From Chloroflexota bacterium (GTDB lineage: Bacteria; Chloroflexota; Limnocylindria; Limnocylindrales; CSP1-4), in contig JACPOU010000049.1 of assembly GCA_016191345.1 (NCBI GenBank), positions 1 through 52,465 of the forward strand: a DNA stretch of 52,465 nt, given 5' to 3'. Shown piece by piece: positions 16,679 through 25,981 of the stretch. Made by a program: the position numbers and the translations under genes. The number at the start of each line of letters is the position of its first letter. Position 1 is the stretch's first letter. The notes beneath the pieces are model-generated. The model made no database searches. It worked only from the letters and a program-made list of their open reading frames with translations, and was not told the DNA's origin.

Positions 16679-16756
16679 TAGGATCCTCGGATGCCGCTTC
16701 GCGTTGACCAGCGGAACCTCGAATGCCTCGGCGCCCGCTGGCGCATCACCAGCTGA
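16679..16756 (+). CDS. Short leaderless upstream ORF, 21 codons
   Basis: TAGGAT at 16679-16684 stands 6 nt before an ATG at 16691 that opens a 21-codon frame (MPLRVDQRNLECLGARWRIT...) ending TGA at 16756. The TfoX-like gene starts 27 nt later with its own SD. The position suits a leader peptide or a decoy start of the same transcript. No stalling motif is evident and translation is unproven. Confidence 0.4.
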
Positions 16757-16782
16757 CCCTTCCATCGTCAGAGGAGCTCGCG

Positions 16783-17142
16783 ATGCCGACGTTCACGAAG
16801 ACCTCGCCCCGGGTCGTGGAGCGATTCCGGGCGGCGATCGACCGCCACGCCGCACCGGACCTCGTGGTCAAGCCGATGTTCGGCTATCAATGCGCGTGGA
16901 TCGGCGGAAACATGTGCACCGGCCTCTTCGCCGACGAGTGGTGGGTCCGCCTCTCCGAGCCGGACCGGCAGGCGCTGCTCGGGCTGCCGGGCGCCCATCC
17001 CTTCGAGCCGATGCCGGGCCGGGCGATGGGCCGCTACGTGGTCATGCCGGAGGACGTGGCCGCTGACGACGCCGCACTCGATGCCTGGCTCGACAGGGCG
17101 ATCGAAGCGACGCGCGCGATGCCCCCGAAGAAGGGCCGCTGA
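16783..17142 (+). CDS. TfoX/Sxy N-terminal domain protein
   Basis: A 119-residue protein of the TfoX N-terminal family (VVKPMFGYQCAWIGGNMCTG, LFADEWWVRLSEPDRQALL, FEPMPGRAMGRYVVMPED, ending MPPKKGR). In gamma-proteobacteria TfoX regulates competence; stand-alone copies like this are of unknown role. The ATG at 16783 has GAGGAG 7-8 nt upstream. Confidence 0.85.
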   Translation: MPTFTKTSPRVVERFRAAIDRHAAPDLVVKPMFGYQCAWIGGNMCTGLFADEWWVRLSEPDRQALLGLPGAHPFEPMPGRAMGRYVVMPEDVAADDAALDAWLDRAIEATRAMPPKKGR

Positions 17143-17466
17143 CCGGCGCGCCTGCGCGCCCGACGCGGCGCGTGCCGCGGGGCCGACGCGGGGCCGACGC
17201 GGCTCCTCGCTCCCGGCGGTGACGGCTGGCCTCCCGGGCCAGTCCGGAGCGGGCGATGGCTCGGCGGCTGGACCGGGGAGCCATCCCGGACGCCCGGTCG
17301 AGCCCTGACCTCGGGCTCGGGCCATGCCTTTGGACTCCGCGTCCAGCAGGATCGGCAGATGGCGCGGCCAACTGGACTGCCAGGCCGCTGGTGATCGCGC
17401 TGCGGACGCGGCCGTTCAGCATCGACGCCGCGCCGCAGCGGTACCGCCGCGACGCCCGCCGCTCCG
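17143..17466. other. Intergenic, nothing recognised
   Basis: Open frames exist on both strands because of the GC content, but none has a domain, SD or composition like its neighbours. This is the gap between the TfoX-like gene and the stop of the metallopeptidase gene on the other strand. Confidence 0.45.
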
Positions 17467-18381
17467 TTACAGGCTCGACGCGCTGAACGTGTCGCAGGCC
17501 TCGAGCCTGCCCCGCTCGAAGCCGGCCCGGAACCATCGCATGCGCATCTCTGATGAGCCGTGCGTCCACGTTTCGGCATTGACCTGGCCGGACGATTGCT
17601 GCTGGATGCGGTCGTCGCCGACGGCCGAGGCGGCCGCGAGGCCCTCCTCGATGTCCTGGTCGGTGATCGACTCGACGTTGGCCGTGTCAGGTTCGTTCCT
17701 GACCGAGTTGGCCCACATGCCGGCGAGGCAGTCCGCCTGGAGCTCGAGCCGCACCGAGAGCTCGTTCGCCGCCCCGGGATTCGACGCCTGCTGCCGGGCG
17801 ACGGCATCGAGCGTCCCGAGCTCGTCCTGGACGTGGTGGCCGAATTCGTGCGCGATCACGTAGGCCTGGGCGAAGTCGCCCGGGGCCCCGAACCGGTTCG
17901 CGAGCTCGTCGAAGAAGCCGGCATCGAGGTAGACGTGCGCATCGACCGGGCAGTAGAAGGGGCCCGTCTGGGCTGAGGCCGTCCCGCAGCCCGTGCTCGT
18001 CGCGTCGGTGAAGAGGACGAGGGTGACCTCGCGGTAGTCCCGGCCCGCCGCCCGGAACTCGCCCTCCCAGTATGTCTGGATATCGACCGTGACCGCGTTC
18101 ACGAACTGGGCCATCTCGTCATTGGGGTCAAGGGACGAGGCGCCGTCGCCGGCCCCGGCGCCACTTCCGCCGCCGAGACCGCCCGCGCCGCCCAGCACGT
18201 TGATCAGGACGAAGAGGACGAGGATGACGATGCCCCCGAGGCCACCGCCGAGCGGGATCGGGATGCCGCCGCCGCCCAGGCCGCCGCCGCCGCCGAGGCC
18301 GCCGAATCCCCCACCGCCGAGACCGCCGAATCCGCCACGGCGATCCGTGACCTGGGAGGTGGAAGATGGTCGCCAACGCAT
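17467..18381 (-). CDS. Neutral zinc metallopeptidase, YpfJ family
   Basis: A 304-residue protein. A Gly-rich N-terminus (GGFGGLGGGG repeats, ~16-45) precedes a single membrane helix (GGIVILVLFVLINVLG). The extracytoplasmic domain carries TYWEGEFRAAGRDYREVTL, GPFYCPVDAHVYLD, the zinc motif AYVIAHEFGHHVQDELG, and LELQADCLAGMWA. It is a membrane-anchored gluzincin-like protease of unknown substrate. The ATG at 18381 has TACCGT 6 nt upstream on its strand (18388-18393). Confidence 0.92.
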   Translation of the reverse strand: MRWRPSSTSQVTDRRGGFGGLGGGGFGGLGGGGGLGGGGIPIPLGGGLGGIVILVLFVLINVLGGAGGLGGGSGAGAGDGASSLDPNDEMAQFVNAVTVDIQTYWEGEFRAAGRDYREVTLVLFTDATSTGCGTASAQTGPFYCPVDAHVYLDAGFFDELANRFGAPGDFAQAYVIAHEFGHHVQDELGTLDAVARQQASNPGAANELSVRLELQADCLAGMWANSVRNEPDTANVESITDQDIEEGLAAASAVGDDRIQQQSSGQVNAETWTHGSSEMRMRWFRAGFERGRLEACDTFSASSL

Positions 18382-18488
18382 CGCCCCACGGTACGGGCGG
18401 GGAGGTGTCACGGCCGTCATCATGGCCCGCCGCGGCATGTCGGCCGCGGTCGGATCTGCCCGCAGCTGTGCAGGGGCCGTGCCGGGCG

Positions 18489-19910
18489 TCAGCCGGCGGT
18501 GGGCCTCGTCATCGCCGCCGGGTCGATCGCGGCATCGAAGGCCTCGCCGCTGAGGTAGCCGAGCGCCAGCGCCGCCTCGCGGAGCGTCGTGCCCTCGTGA
18601 TGGGCCTTCTTCGCGATCTCGGCTGCCCTGTCGTAGCCGATCGATGGGGCAAGCGCCGTGACGAGCATCAGCGAGCCGTCGACGTGCTCGCGGATCCGCC
18701 CGAGGTCGGGCTCCAGGCCCTCCACGCAGAACTCCCGGAATGACCGGCAGCCATCGGTCAGGAGCTCGATCCCGTGGAGCAGATCGTGGGCGATGATCGG
18801 CTTGAAGACGTTGAGCTCGAAGTTGCCCTGCGAGCCGGCGATCGTGATCGCGGTGTCGTAGCCGAAGACCTGGACGCAGACCATCGTCAGCATCTCGGAC
18901 TGCGTCGGGTTCACCTTGCCGGGCATGATCGAGGAGCCCGGCTCGTTCTCGGGCAGGCGCAGCTCGCCGAGGCCGGCCCGCGGCCCGGACCCCAGCCAGC
19001 GGATGTCGTTGGCGATCTTCATCAGGCTCGTCGCGAGCGTCTTCAGCGCGGACGAGGCGAAGACCGTGGCCTCCTGCCCGGCGAGCGCCTGGAACTTGTT
19101 CGGAGCGGTCACGAAGGGGAGGTCCGTGAGCGCCGCGATCCGGGCGGCCACGCGCTGGGCGAACGCCGGATGGGCATTCAGGCCCGTCCCGACGGCTGTG
19201 CCCCCGAGGGCCAGCTCGTACAGCCCGGGCAGCGCGGCCTCCAGCCGGGCGATCCCGCCGTCCAGCTGGGCGACGTAGCCGCTGAACTCCTGGCCCAGGG
19301 TCAGCGGCACGGCGTCCTGGAGGTGGGTGCGGCCGATCTTCACGATCGTCTCGTACTCGGCCCGCTTGACATCCAGGGCGTCCCGGAGCGCCCGGACGCT
19401 TGGGACGAGGTCGCGGACGATGGCCGTCGCGACGGCCATGTGGAGCGCGGTGGGGAAGGTGTCGTTGCTCGACTGGCTGCGGTTGACGTCGTCGTTCGGG
19501 TGGATCGGCGACTTGCCGCCACGGGTCCCGGTGGCAAACTCGTTGGCCAGACTGGCGATGACTTCGTTGACGTTCATGTTCGACTGGGTCCCGGAGCCGG
19601 TCTGCCAGACGCGGAGCGGGAACTCCGCCATGAGCGCTCCGCTCGCGACCTCGTCCGCGGCCCGGACGATCAGGTCGCGCTTGTCCGCGGGGAGCAGGCC
19701 CAGCTCGCCGTTGACCTCCGCCGCGGCGCGCTTCAGCGTCCCGAAGGCGCGGACGATCCCTGGCGGCATCGTGTCGTGGCTGATCGCGAAGTGGTGGAGG
19801 CTGCGCTGGGTCTGGGCGCCCCAGTGGTGCTCGGCGGGGACGGCGATCGTGCCCATGGAATCGGATTCGGCCCGGGTCGCGCCGGCGTCGGCGGCATCGT
19901 GATGGCTCAC
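18489..19910 (-). CDS. fumC: Class II fumarate hydratase
   Basis: A 473-residue fumarase (fumarate + water to malate, TCA cycle). Conserved blocks: [16 protein letters not shown], the [19 protein letters not shown] segment, [18 protein letters not shown], and the signature [13 protein letters not shown]. Aspartate ammonia-lyase is close, but the HPNDDVN box and overall match favour fumarase. The start is a GTG at 19910, with CATACT 6 nt upstream on its strand. The order fumC then metallopeptidase leaves 107 bp with a separate promoter. Confidence 0.93.
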   Translation of the reverse strand: MSHHDAADAGATRAESDSMGTIAVPAEHHWGAQTQRSLHHFAISHDTMPPGIVRAFGTLKRAAAEVNGELGLLPADKRDLIVRAADEVASGALMAEFPLRVWQTGSGTQSNMNVNEVIASLANEFATGTRGGKSPIHPNDDVNRSQSSNDTFPTALHMAVATAIVRDLVPSVRALRDALDVKRAEYETIVKIGRTHLQDAVPLTLGQEFSGYVAQLDGGIARLEAALPGLYELALGGTAVGTGLNAHPAFAQRVAARIAALTDLPFVTAPNKFQALAGQEATVFASSALKTLATSLMKIANDIRWLGSGPRAGLGELRLPENEPGSSIMPGKVNPTQSEMLTMVCVQVFGYDTAITIAGSQGNFELNVFKPIIAHDLLHGIELLTDGCRSFREFCVEGLEPDLGRIREHVDGSLMLVTALAPSIGYDRAAEIAKKAHHEGTTLREAALALGYLSGEAFDAAIDPAAMTRPTAG

Positions 19911-19946
19911 TCGAGGAGTATGGCGCGCCGCTCGCCCGGCCGCGAC

Positions 19947-21107
19947 TCAGACGACATGCGATTCCCCGATGAGCTCGCCGCGGGCAAAGCGCTCGACCCG
20001 GAGCGAGGAGACGTCGACCGTCGGCGGCCGGCCGGTCACGAGCTCCGCGATGACCGTCCCGACGATCGGGGCGTGCTGGAAGCCGTGCCCGGAGAAGCCG
20101 CACGCGAGGACGAGGCCGGGGACCGCTTCCACCGGGCCCAGGATCGCGTGGTGGTCCGGGGTCATCTCGTAGAGCCCGCCCCACGAGCTCGCGAGCCCGG
20201 CGTCGCCGATGCCGGGCAGGACCGCGACGGCCGCCGGCAGGAGCTCCTCGGCGATCCAGCGATGGTCGACGGCGGTCTCATGGGACACCACCGGCTCGCC
20301 GCGGGGCGGCATGCCCATGAGGACGCCCGACCCCTCCCGATGGAAGTAGAACATCGTCGCCGTGTCGATGACGAGCGTCCGGCGGTCCGGCCGGCCCGGG
20401 AAGTCACTCGTCACGACGACGTGGCGGAGCTCCGGGCGAACCGGGAGGTCCAGGCCGCAGGTGGCGGCGAGGGGCCCGGCCCAGACGCCGGCCGCGTTCA
20501 CGACGACCGGCGCCTCGATGAAGCCTGCCGCCGTCTCGACGCCGAGCACGCGGCTGCCACCGGCGTTGGTACGGATGGAGGTTGCCGCGGTCCGCAGGCG
20601 GATGTCGACGCCGGCCCGGCGAGCCAGTGTGGCGTAGCCGTTGGTGAGCCCCGACGGGTCGGCGATGCCGTCGTCGGGCCCGAAGGTCGCCCCGACCACG
20701 CCTCCGATCTCGAGCCCGGGGATCAGCCCCGCCGCGTCCGCCGGGCCGAGCTCGTCGACGCGGGCGCCGAGTGCCCGCTGCATGGCCGCCGCCTCCCGGT
20801 GGCGCGCCCAGGCGTCGAGGTCGCGGACAAGGAAGAGATACCCCTCGACGTGGACGTCGAGGGGCAGGCCATGGGTCGCGCTGAACTCGCGGATCATCGG
20901 GACGCTCGCGAGCGACAGGCGAACGTTGATCTCGCTCGTGAACTGGATCCGGAAGCCGCCGGCGCAGCGGCCGGTGGATTCCATGCCGAGGGCGCCATTT
21001 CGCTCGAGGAGGACGATGCGACCGGCACCGCCCGCCGCCAGGTGCCAGGCGATGCTCACACCCATCGCGCCGCCGCCAACGACGACGACATCGGCCGTGT
21101 CGGTCAT
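19947..21107 (-). CDS. FAD-dependent oxidoreductase, DAO/sarcosine oxidase-like
   Basis: A 386-residue DAO-superfamily flavoprotein. The FAD site is DVVVVGGGAMGVSIAWHLA, with a second Rossmann element GIVLLERN-like (RIVLLERNGALGMES). VVNAAGVWAGPLA and the C-terminal YEMTPDHHAILGP and GFSGHGFQHAPIVG are typical of sarcosine/dimethylglycine/proline oxidase-like enzymes. It probably oxidises an N-methyl or secondary amino acid; the substrate is unresolved. ATG 21107. Confidence 0.86.
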   Translation of the reverse strand: MTDTADVVVVGGGAMGVSIAWHLAAGGAGRIVLLERNGALGMESTGRCAGGFRIQFTSEINVRLSLASVPMIREFSATHGLPLDVHVEGYLFLVRDLDAWARHREAAAMQRALGARVDELGPADAAGLIPGLEIGGVVGATFGPDDGIADPSGLTNGYATLARRAGVDIRLRTAATSIRTNAGGSRVLGVETAAGFIEAPVVVNAAGVWAGPLAATCGLDLPVRPELRHVVVTSDFPGRPDRRTLVIDTATMFYFHREGSGVLMGMPPRGEPVVSHETAVDHRWIAEELLPAAVAVLPGIGDAGLASSWGGLYEMTPDHHAILGPVEAVPGLVLACGFSGHGFQHAPIVGTVIAELVTGRPPTVDVSSLRVERFARGELIGESHVV

Positions 21108-21224
21108 GGCCGGTCGTGACGGCGGGCGCGGTTCACCCGCACATGGTGCCAGCCACGCGCGGCGCCGGCGCGCTCCCGGTGGGCCGGGGCGGTCGTGCGG
21201 CGGGCGGCGAGGTCCCAATGGGGC

Positions 21225-21345
21225 CAGGCCCGCGGTCCCGCGGCGCCGGCTCGTGCTGGGGGCCGGGCCCGCGGTCCCGAGGCGCCGGCTCGCGCGGGAT
21301 CCGGCGGGGTCCCGCGGCGGGCCGGCGCGGTCCCGCGGCGAGCGT
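21225..21345. repeat. Degenerate GC-rich repeats
   Basis: Four imperfect copies of a unit centred on CGCGGTCCCGCGGCGCCGGC between two minus-strand genes. The inverted CCGCGG...CCGCGG symmetry could form hairpins. Confidence 0.65.
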
Positions 21346-21354
21346 GCGCGTCGC

Positions 21355-21855
21355 TCAGCCTGCGCCGGGACTCCGGAACCCGACGCGCGGCTGCGGGGGC
21401 ACGCGCAGGACCAGCCGGTCGAACAGCTCCGGCAGGAACCAGTGCAGGCCATAGAGCTTGCAGCCGAGGCAGTACCCGGACGCGGCGAGGAGCGTCTGGA
21501 GACCCGCGACCGCGGCGATCGGCAGCCACGACCACGCGCCGGCACCGGCGGCAAAGGCCAGGAACCCGATCGTGATGAAGATGGCGCCCAGCGCCTGGGC
21601 GAACCGCGGTCCGAGCTCCGGCTCGGGGTCGCGCGGCGGGCCGAGCTCCAGGCTGCGGCGGATGACCGGCCACGGCCGGCCGAAGAGGAACCACTGCGTC
21701 CCGAGCGCGGCGCTCACCGCGAGCGCGATGCCGACGATCGCGGCGACGAGCGGCAGGTCCAGGGCGATGGCGAGAATGAGGGTGATGGCCGAGAAGCCGG
21801 CGCCGAAGCGCTGGCCGCGGGGATCGATGGCCCGAACGGGAATGACGGATGACAC
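21355..21855 (-). CDS. DUF4395 membrane protein
   Basis: A 166-residue protein with four hydrophobic segments (~20-55 and ~85-125). The family motif is ASGYCLGCKLYGLHWFLPEL. DUF4395 proteins often sit near thiol/sulfur-transfer genes; none is adjacent here. GTG 21855 with AGAGG about 8 nt upstream. Confidence 0.87.
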   Translation of the reverse strand: MSSVIPVRAIDPRGQRFGAGFSAITLILAIALDLPLVAAIVGIALAVSAALGTQWFLFGRPWPVIRRSLELGPPRDPEPELGPRFAQALGAIFITIGFLAFAAGAGAWSWLPIAAVAGLQTLLAASGYCLGCKLYGLHWFLPELFDRLVLRVPPQPRVGFRSPGAG

Positions 21856-22319
21856 GGGATGACCTCTGTGCTGGGCGAGGGAAGGCCGGCATGGCGGCCG
21901 CGCCGCAACCTCGCGATGACGCGGGGCGGCGCGGGGCGCGACGCCGGGGGGACGCTGGAAGCGGACCGAAGGACGGCCGGGATGGCCGCCGGGCTCAGGC
22001 CCGCCCGATACAGGAGCAGCGGCCCGGAATCACCGTGGGCTGCGTGGTCGGCGCCGAGCCCGACGCAGGCCGCTGGACGACGCGGCTGCGAGCCACCCAC
22101 CAGGAATCGCCCCACGGGATGGATGACGGACGCATCGGTTGCGAGGCACACTGACCGGGGGCGGTCTGCGCAGCGGAACGGGCCGTTTGAGCGTGTGTGG
22201 ACCCCGCGGCGCCCTCCCGAGTGCCTGTGCCGGCCATCATCGATGCCGCCCAGCGATTCGTGACAGGACCGCGCCCGCGGATGGGATGGGGGGTTCGTGC
22301 ACGGTCGGCGCGAGCACCC
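21856..22319. other. Intergenic, nothing recognised
   Basis: About 460 bases between DUF4395 (upstream side) and the thrC stop. No protein-like frame, tRNA or riboswitch stands out. It should contain the DUF4395 promoter. Confidence 0.45.
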
Positions 22320-23816
22320 TCACGATCCCAGGCCCGCCCGGACGAACGCGGCGTAGGACGGCTCGATGGCCGGGACGAGGCCGCCGCCGCGAGTGAGGCC
22401 GCTCCCCTGCCCGGCTCCGGCCCTGGCCTCGTCCAGGCCGAACCACTTCGCGTCCGGGGTCTTCACGCCGTTGCCGGTGATGAGCGCGACGACCTCGTCG
22501 TCCGGGCCGATCTGCCCGCTTGCCACGGCCTGCTCCAACCCCGCGATCGTGACCCCGCCTGCGGTTTCGGCAAAGACGCCCTCGGTGCGCCCGAGGCGGC
22601 GGATCGCGGCCGCCGTCGCGCGGTCCGGCACGGCCAGGACGGCGCCTCCCGAGCGGCGAGCCAGGGCCACGGCGTAGGCCCCGTCGGCCGGCGATCCGAT
22701 GGCGAGCGACCGGACGATCGTCTCCGGTCGGCGGACCGGGGTGATCGTCTCCGAGCCGGCGGCGAACGCCGCCGCGACGGGCGAGCAGCCCTCGGCCTGC
22801 GCCCCGATGAACCGGACCGGCTTCGCGGCGACGAGCCCGGCATCGACCAGGAGGTCGAAGCCCTTCGCGACTTTCGTGAACAGCGACCCCGAGGCCATGG
22901 GCGCGACGATGACGTCCGGGAGCCGCCAGCCGAGCTGTTCCGCGACCTCGAAGGCGAGCGTCCGGCTGCCCTCGGAGTAGTAGGGCCGGAGGTTGACGTT
23001 CACGAATGCCCAGCCCTCCTCGTCCGCGATCTCGAGGCTGAGGCGGTTGATGTCGTCGTACGTGCCGTCCACCGGCACGACCGTTGCCCCGTAGCTGAGC
23101 GCGTGGTCGATCTTCGCCGGCTCCAGGTCGGACGGCACGAAGACCACCGCGCGGAGGCCCAGGTTGGCCGCCGCCGCGGCCGTCGCGCCCGCCAGGTTCC
23201 CCGTCGACGCGCAGGCCAGCGTGTCGAACCCGAACTCGACGGCCCGGGCCGCGGCGATCGCCACGACGCGGTCCTTGAACGAGAGCGTCGGGTTGCGCGT
23301 GTCGTCCTTCAACCGGACGTTCCCGGCCCGGAGGCCCAGCTCCGCGCCCAGACGATCCGCGCGCAGGAGCGGCGTTGATCCCACCGCGAGGCCGCGCTCC
23401 GGGCGGGCCGCGACCGGCAGCAGCTCGAGATAGCGCCAGATGCCGGGCTCGCGCGCCTCGATCCGCGCCCGGCTGGCCTGGGCCCGGATCGCCTCGAGGT
23501 CGTAGACGACTTCCAGCGGCCCGAAGCAGGCCGGGCAGACGTAGCTGGGACCGGCCGCCTCGGGCCGCTCGCAGCGCCGGCAGCGAAGGCCCAGGACGCG
23601 CGGTCGCCGCGCCGGATCCGGCTCGGCGGCGCCATGGCCGCTCGCGTGGCCGCTCGCGTGGCCGTTCGTGGCATCGCCCACGATCGTGCCGCCGGCGAGG
23701 ATCGCGGCGGACGGCAGCGCGGAACCGCCGTTCCCGTTCCGGCCGGCCTCGACCGGCGCGGACATCGCCGACCACGCCCGGTGGCGGGAGTCGGTGGTGC
23801 TCGTCCTGGTCGTCAT
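22320..23816 (-). CDS. thrC: Threonine synthase
   Basis: A 498-residue PLP enzyme making threonine from O-phosphohomoserine. A Ser/Gly/His-rich N-terminal extension is followed by a zinc ribbon (GLRCRRCERP and YVCPACFGPLEVVYD), then the PLP lysine in NPTLSFKDRVVAIA and the ACASTGNLAGATAAAAANLG phosphate-binding loop. ATG 23816 has GAGGAG 6 nt upstream. A SAM-I riboswitch with terminator precedes it, so high SAM should lower expression. About 80 residues (GHASGHASGHG etc.) before the ribbon are not part of the family core. Confidence 0.93.
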   Translation of the reverse strand: MTTRTSTTDSRHRAWSAMSAPVEAGRNGNGGSALPSAAILAGGTIVGDATNGHASGHASGHGAAEPDPARRPRVLGLRCRRCERPEAAGPSYVCPACFGPLEVVYDLEAIRAQASRARIEAREPGIWRYLELLPVAARPERGLAVGSTPLLRADRLGAELGLRAGNVRLKDDTRNPTLSFKDRVVAIAAARAVEFGFDTLACASTGNLAGATAAAAANLGLRAVVFVPSDLEPAKIDHALSYGATVVPVDGTYDDINRLSLEIADEEGWAFVNVNLRPYYSEGSRTLAFEVAEQLGWRLPDVIVAPMASGSLFTKVAKGFDLLVDAGLVAAKPVRFIGAQAEGCSPVAAAFAAGSETITPVRRPETIVRSLAIGSPADGAYAVALARRSGGAVLAVPDRATAAAIRRLGRTEGVFAETAGGVTIAGLEQAVASGQIGPDDEVVALITGNGVKTPDAKWFGLDEARAGAGQGSGLTRGGGLVPAIEPSYAAFVRAGLGS

Positions 23817-23883
23817 GGCGGTCTCCTCGGGTCGAGCGCGCCTCTCAGGACGCGCCATCGGCGGAACGCCGCTCGAGAGCCCG

Positions 23884-23917
23884 GGAAACGGAAGACCCTT
23901 CCTGCGGAGGAAGGGTC
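23884..23917 (-). terminator. Riboswitch expression platform: intrinsic terminator
   Basis: On the minus strand a perfect 10-bp stem (GACCCTTCCT/AGGAAGGGTC, 23917-23908 with 23903-23894) with loop CCGC, then a T/C-rich tail. It lies about 10 nt after the SAM aptamer and about 70 nt before the thrC start, where an OFF-switch terminator belongs. Confidence 0.8.
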
Positions 23918-23926
23918 AGGTGGATC

Positions 23927-24034
23927 CCTATCTCGCAGGTGGTTGTCCTGCCCGGAATTGGCACCTTGCCCGGCGTCACCGCCGGCAGGTTGTCGTGGCT
24001 TCAACGGGCCGGTCCCTCCACCACTCTCGATAGG
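23927..24034 (-). ncRNA. SAM-I (S-box) riboswitch aptamer
   Basis: The minus strand shows S-box landmarks in order: CCTATCGAGAG, GGTGGAGGGACCGGCCC, GTTGAAGCCACGACAACC, AAGGTGCCAATTCC, and a closing GAGATAGG. P1 pairs CCTATC (24034-24029) with GATAGG (23932-23927). These are the binding-core sequences of SAM-I. It controls thrC, which is less usual than methionine genes but sits at the same branch (phosphohomoserine to threonine or methionine). Confidence 0.93.
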
Positions 24035-24092
24035 CTCTTCAGTTGTCGGCGCAGTCTACGGGGCGAGCGTCCGCGACGCAAGCAGCCGGGTC

Positions 24093-24105
24093 TAGACTCC
24101 CGTAC
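24093..24105 (+). promoter_or_regulatory. Leaderless-type -10 element for the agmatinase-family gene
   Basis: TAGACT at 24093-24098, then 7 nt to ATG 24106; no SD. Confidence 0.55.
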
Positions 24106-25052
24106 ATGCCGCGCTACGTGCCCGAGGACTCCCTCGCCAGCCCGCGCTTCACCGGGCCCACGACCTTTGCCCGGCTGCCCCACGTCCGGACGCTCGAGGA
24201 CGTGGATGTCGCGGTCGTCGGGGTCCCCTTCGACACGGGCGTCACGTACCGGGTCGGCGGCCGGTTCGGGCCGGCGGCCGTGCGGACGGCGAGCGTGATG
24301 CTCCGGCCGTACAACAGCAATCTCGACGTGTCGCCGTTCGAGATCCTGTCCTGCGTCGACTACGGCGACGTGGCGATCGTGCCCGGCTACACGGAGCGCA
24401 GCTATGCGGCGATCGAGGCGGCCATCGCCCCGATCGTCGAGGCCGGGTCGTGCCGCTGCTCATCGGCGGCGACCATGCGTGCACGCTCCCCCACCTGCGG
24501 GCGACCCGCTCGCGCGGTCCCGTCGCGGTCATCGACTTCGATTCCCATACCGATGCCTGGGACAGCTACTTCGGCGAGAAGCACAACCACGGGACGTGGA
24601 TGCGCCGCGCGATCGAGGAGGGGCTCGTGGACACGGCCCACTCCATCGAGGTGGGGCTCCGCGGCTCGCTCTACGGCGCCGAGGACTGGACCGGCCTCCG
24701 GACCGAGCTGGGGCTCGACTACCTCACGACGGAGGACGTCTTCGCGCTCGGGCCCGCCGCGGTCGCGGAGCGGATCCGGGCCAGGGTCGGCGACCGGCCC
24801 TCGTACATCAGCTTCGACATCGACGTCGTGGACCCGGCCTTCGCGCCGGGGACCGGCACGCCCGAGGCAGGCGGGCCCTCCGCCCACGACCTCCTCGCGA
24901 TCCTGCGGCTGCTGACGGGCATCGACTTCGTGGGCTTCGACGTCGTCGAGGTCATCCCGGCCTACGACCCCGCCGGCCAGACCGCGACGCTCGCCGCGAA
25001 CCTGGCCTACGAGATGCTCTCGCTGGTCGCCGTCCGGCACCGCGCTCGATGA
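24106..25052 (+). pseudogene. Agmatinase/arginase-family gene with a 1-nt frameshift
   Basis: The first frame runs MPRYVPEDSLASPRF to APIVEAG (near 24445). A second frame continues VVPLLIGGDHACTLPHL to LVAVRHRAR (25052). The join is GGG at 24445-24447, where one more G restores EAG-VVPLLIGGDH, the family sequence. The two halves carry all Mn ligands: GGDH, DFDSHTDAW (Ser where Ala is usual), and SFDIDVVDPAFAPGTGTPE. The repaired protein is ~315 residues, an agmatinase or guanidino-acid hydrolase. G-run position makes a sequencing slip plausible. The stop overlaps the next ATG (ATGA). Confidence 0.85.
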
Positions 25053-25981
25053 GCCATCACGAGGCCTGGCGTCCGACGCTCCCGCCCGGCTTCCGCTGGC
25101 CCGACGGGATCCGGGCGGCGGCGTGCTTCACCTTCGACCTCGACGCCGAGAGCGGGATCCTCTTCGAGCATCCGGAGGCCGCGGCCTGGCTCGATGTCAT
25201 GAGCCACCAGGCGTACGGGCCCCGGACGGCGGTCCCGCGGATCCTGCGGCTCCTGGACCGCCAGGGCATCCGGGCCTCGTTCTTCATCCCCGGCTTTTCG
25301 GCGGAACGCTGGCCGGACGCGGTCCGCTCGATCCGCGATGCGGGCCACGAGATCGCCCACCACGGCTACCAGCACGAGGGCTCCCGGTCGGCGGCGGATG
25401 CCGCCACCGAGGAGGCGTGGCTCCTGCGCGGACTCGAGGCGCTGGACACGGCTGCCGGCGTCCGGCCCGTGGGCTACCGGGCCCCGAACTGGGAGCTGTC
25501 GTACCGGCTGCCGGCCATCCTCGCCAAGCATGGCTTCCTGTACGACAGCGGCCTCATGGATGCGGACCACCCGTACCGGCTCGCAACGTCCCCGGAACCC
25601 GGCGCGACATCGATCGTGGAGCTGCCCGCCCACTGGAGCCTGGACGACTGGGAGCCGTACAACTACCTGCCGGGCATCACCGGATCCGGCGTCATCGCCA
25701 GCCCGGCCGACGTCATCGCCCGCTGGACCCTCGAGCTGGAGGCGCTCGTCGAGGAAGGGGGCCTGTTCATGCTCACGAACCACCCGTTCGTCACTGGCCG
25801 TGCCTCCCGCGCCGCCGGCCTGGAGCGGCTGATCGCCCGCGCCCGCGAGATCGAGGGCCTGTGGATCGCGACGGCCGCCGAGATCGCCGCCCACGTCGCG
25901 GGCCTGGACCTCGTGCCGGTGGTCCACGATCCGGTGGTCCGCGATCCGGTGGTCCGCGAGTCGCCCCCGGTGCCCCGATGA
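25049..25981 (+). CDS. Polysaccharide deacetylase family protein (PuuE-like)
   Basis: A 310-residue NodB-type carbohydrate esterase-fold protein. ACFTFDLDAESG carries the first metal Asp region, HEIAHHGYQHEG the His metal ligands, and GYRAPNWELS the catalytic RxPxG/W-like block. The close match to allantoinase/PuuE-type members, its metabolic neighbours and the lack of a signal peptide suggest a small cytoplasmic amide substrate and not peptidoglycan. The C-terminus ends in a DPVVRDPVVRE repeat. ATG 25049 overlaps the agmatinase stop, so it is operonic. Confidence 0.84.
   Translation: MSHHEAWRPTLPPGFRWPDGIRAAACFTFDLDAESGILFEHPEAAAWLDVMSHQAYGPRTAVPRILRLLDRQGIRASFFIPGFSAERWPDAVRSIRDAGHEIAHHGYQHEGSRSAADAATEEAWLLRGLEALDTAAGVRPVGYRAPNWELSYRLPAILAKHGFLYDSGLMDADHPYRLATSPEPGATSIVELPAHWSLDDWEPYNYLPGITGSGVIASPADVIARWTLELEALVEEGGLFMLTNHPFVTGRASRAAGLERLIARAREIEGLWIATAAEIAAHVAGLDLVPVVHDPVVRDPVVRESPPVPR

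Noticed and set aside
17467..20184. One 900-residue minus-strand frame running through fumC into the metallopeptidase
   Set aside because: The upstream part is an out-of-frame shadow of fumC. The metallopeptidase has its own leaderless start at 18381.
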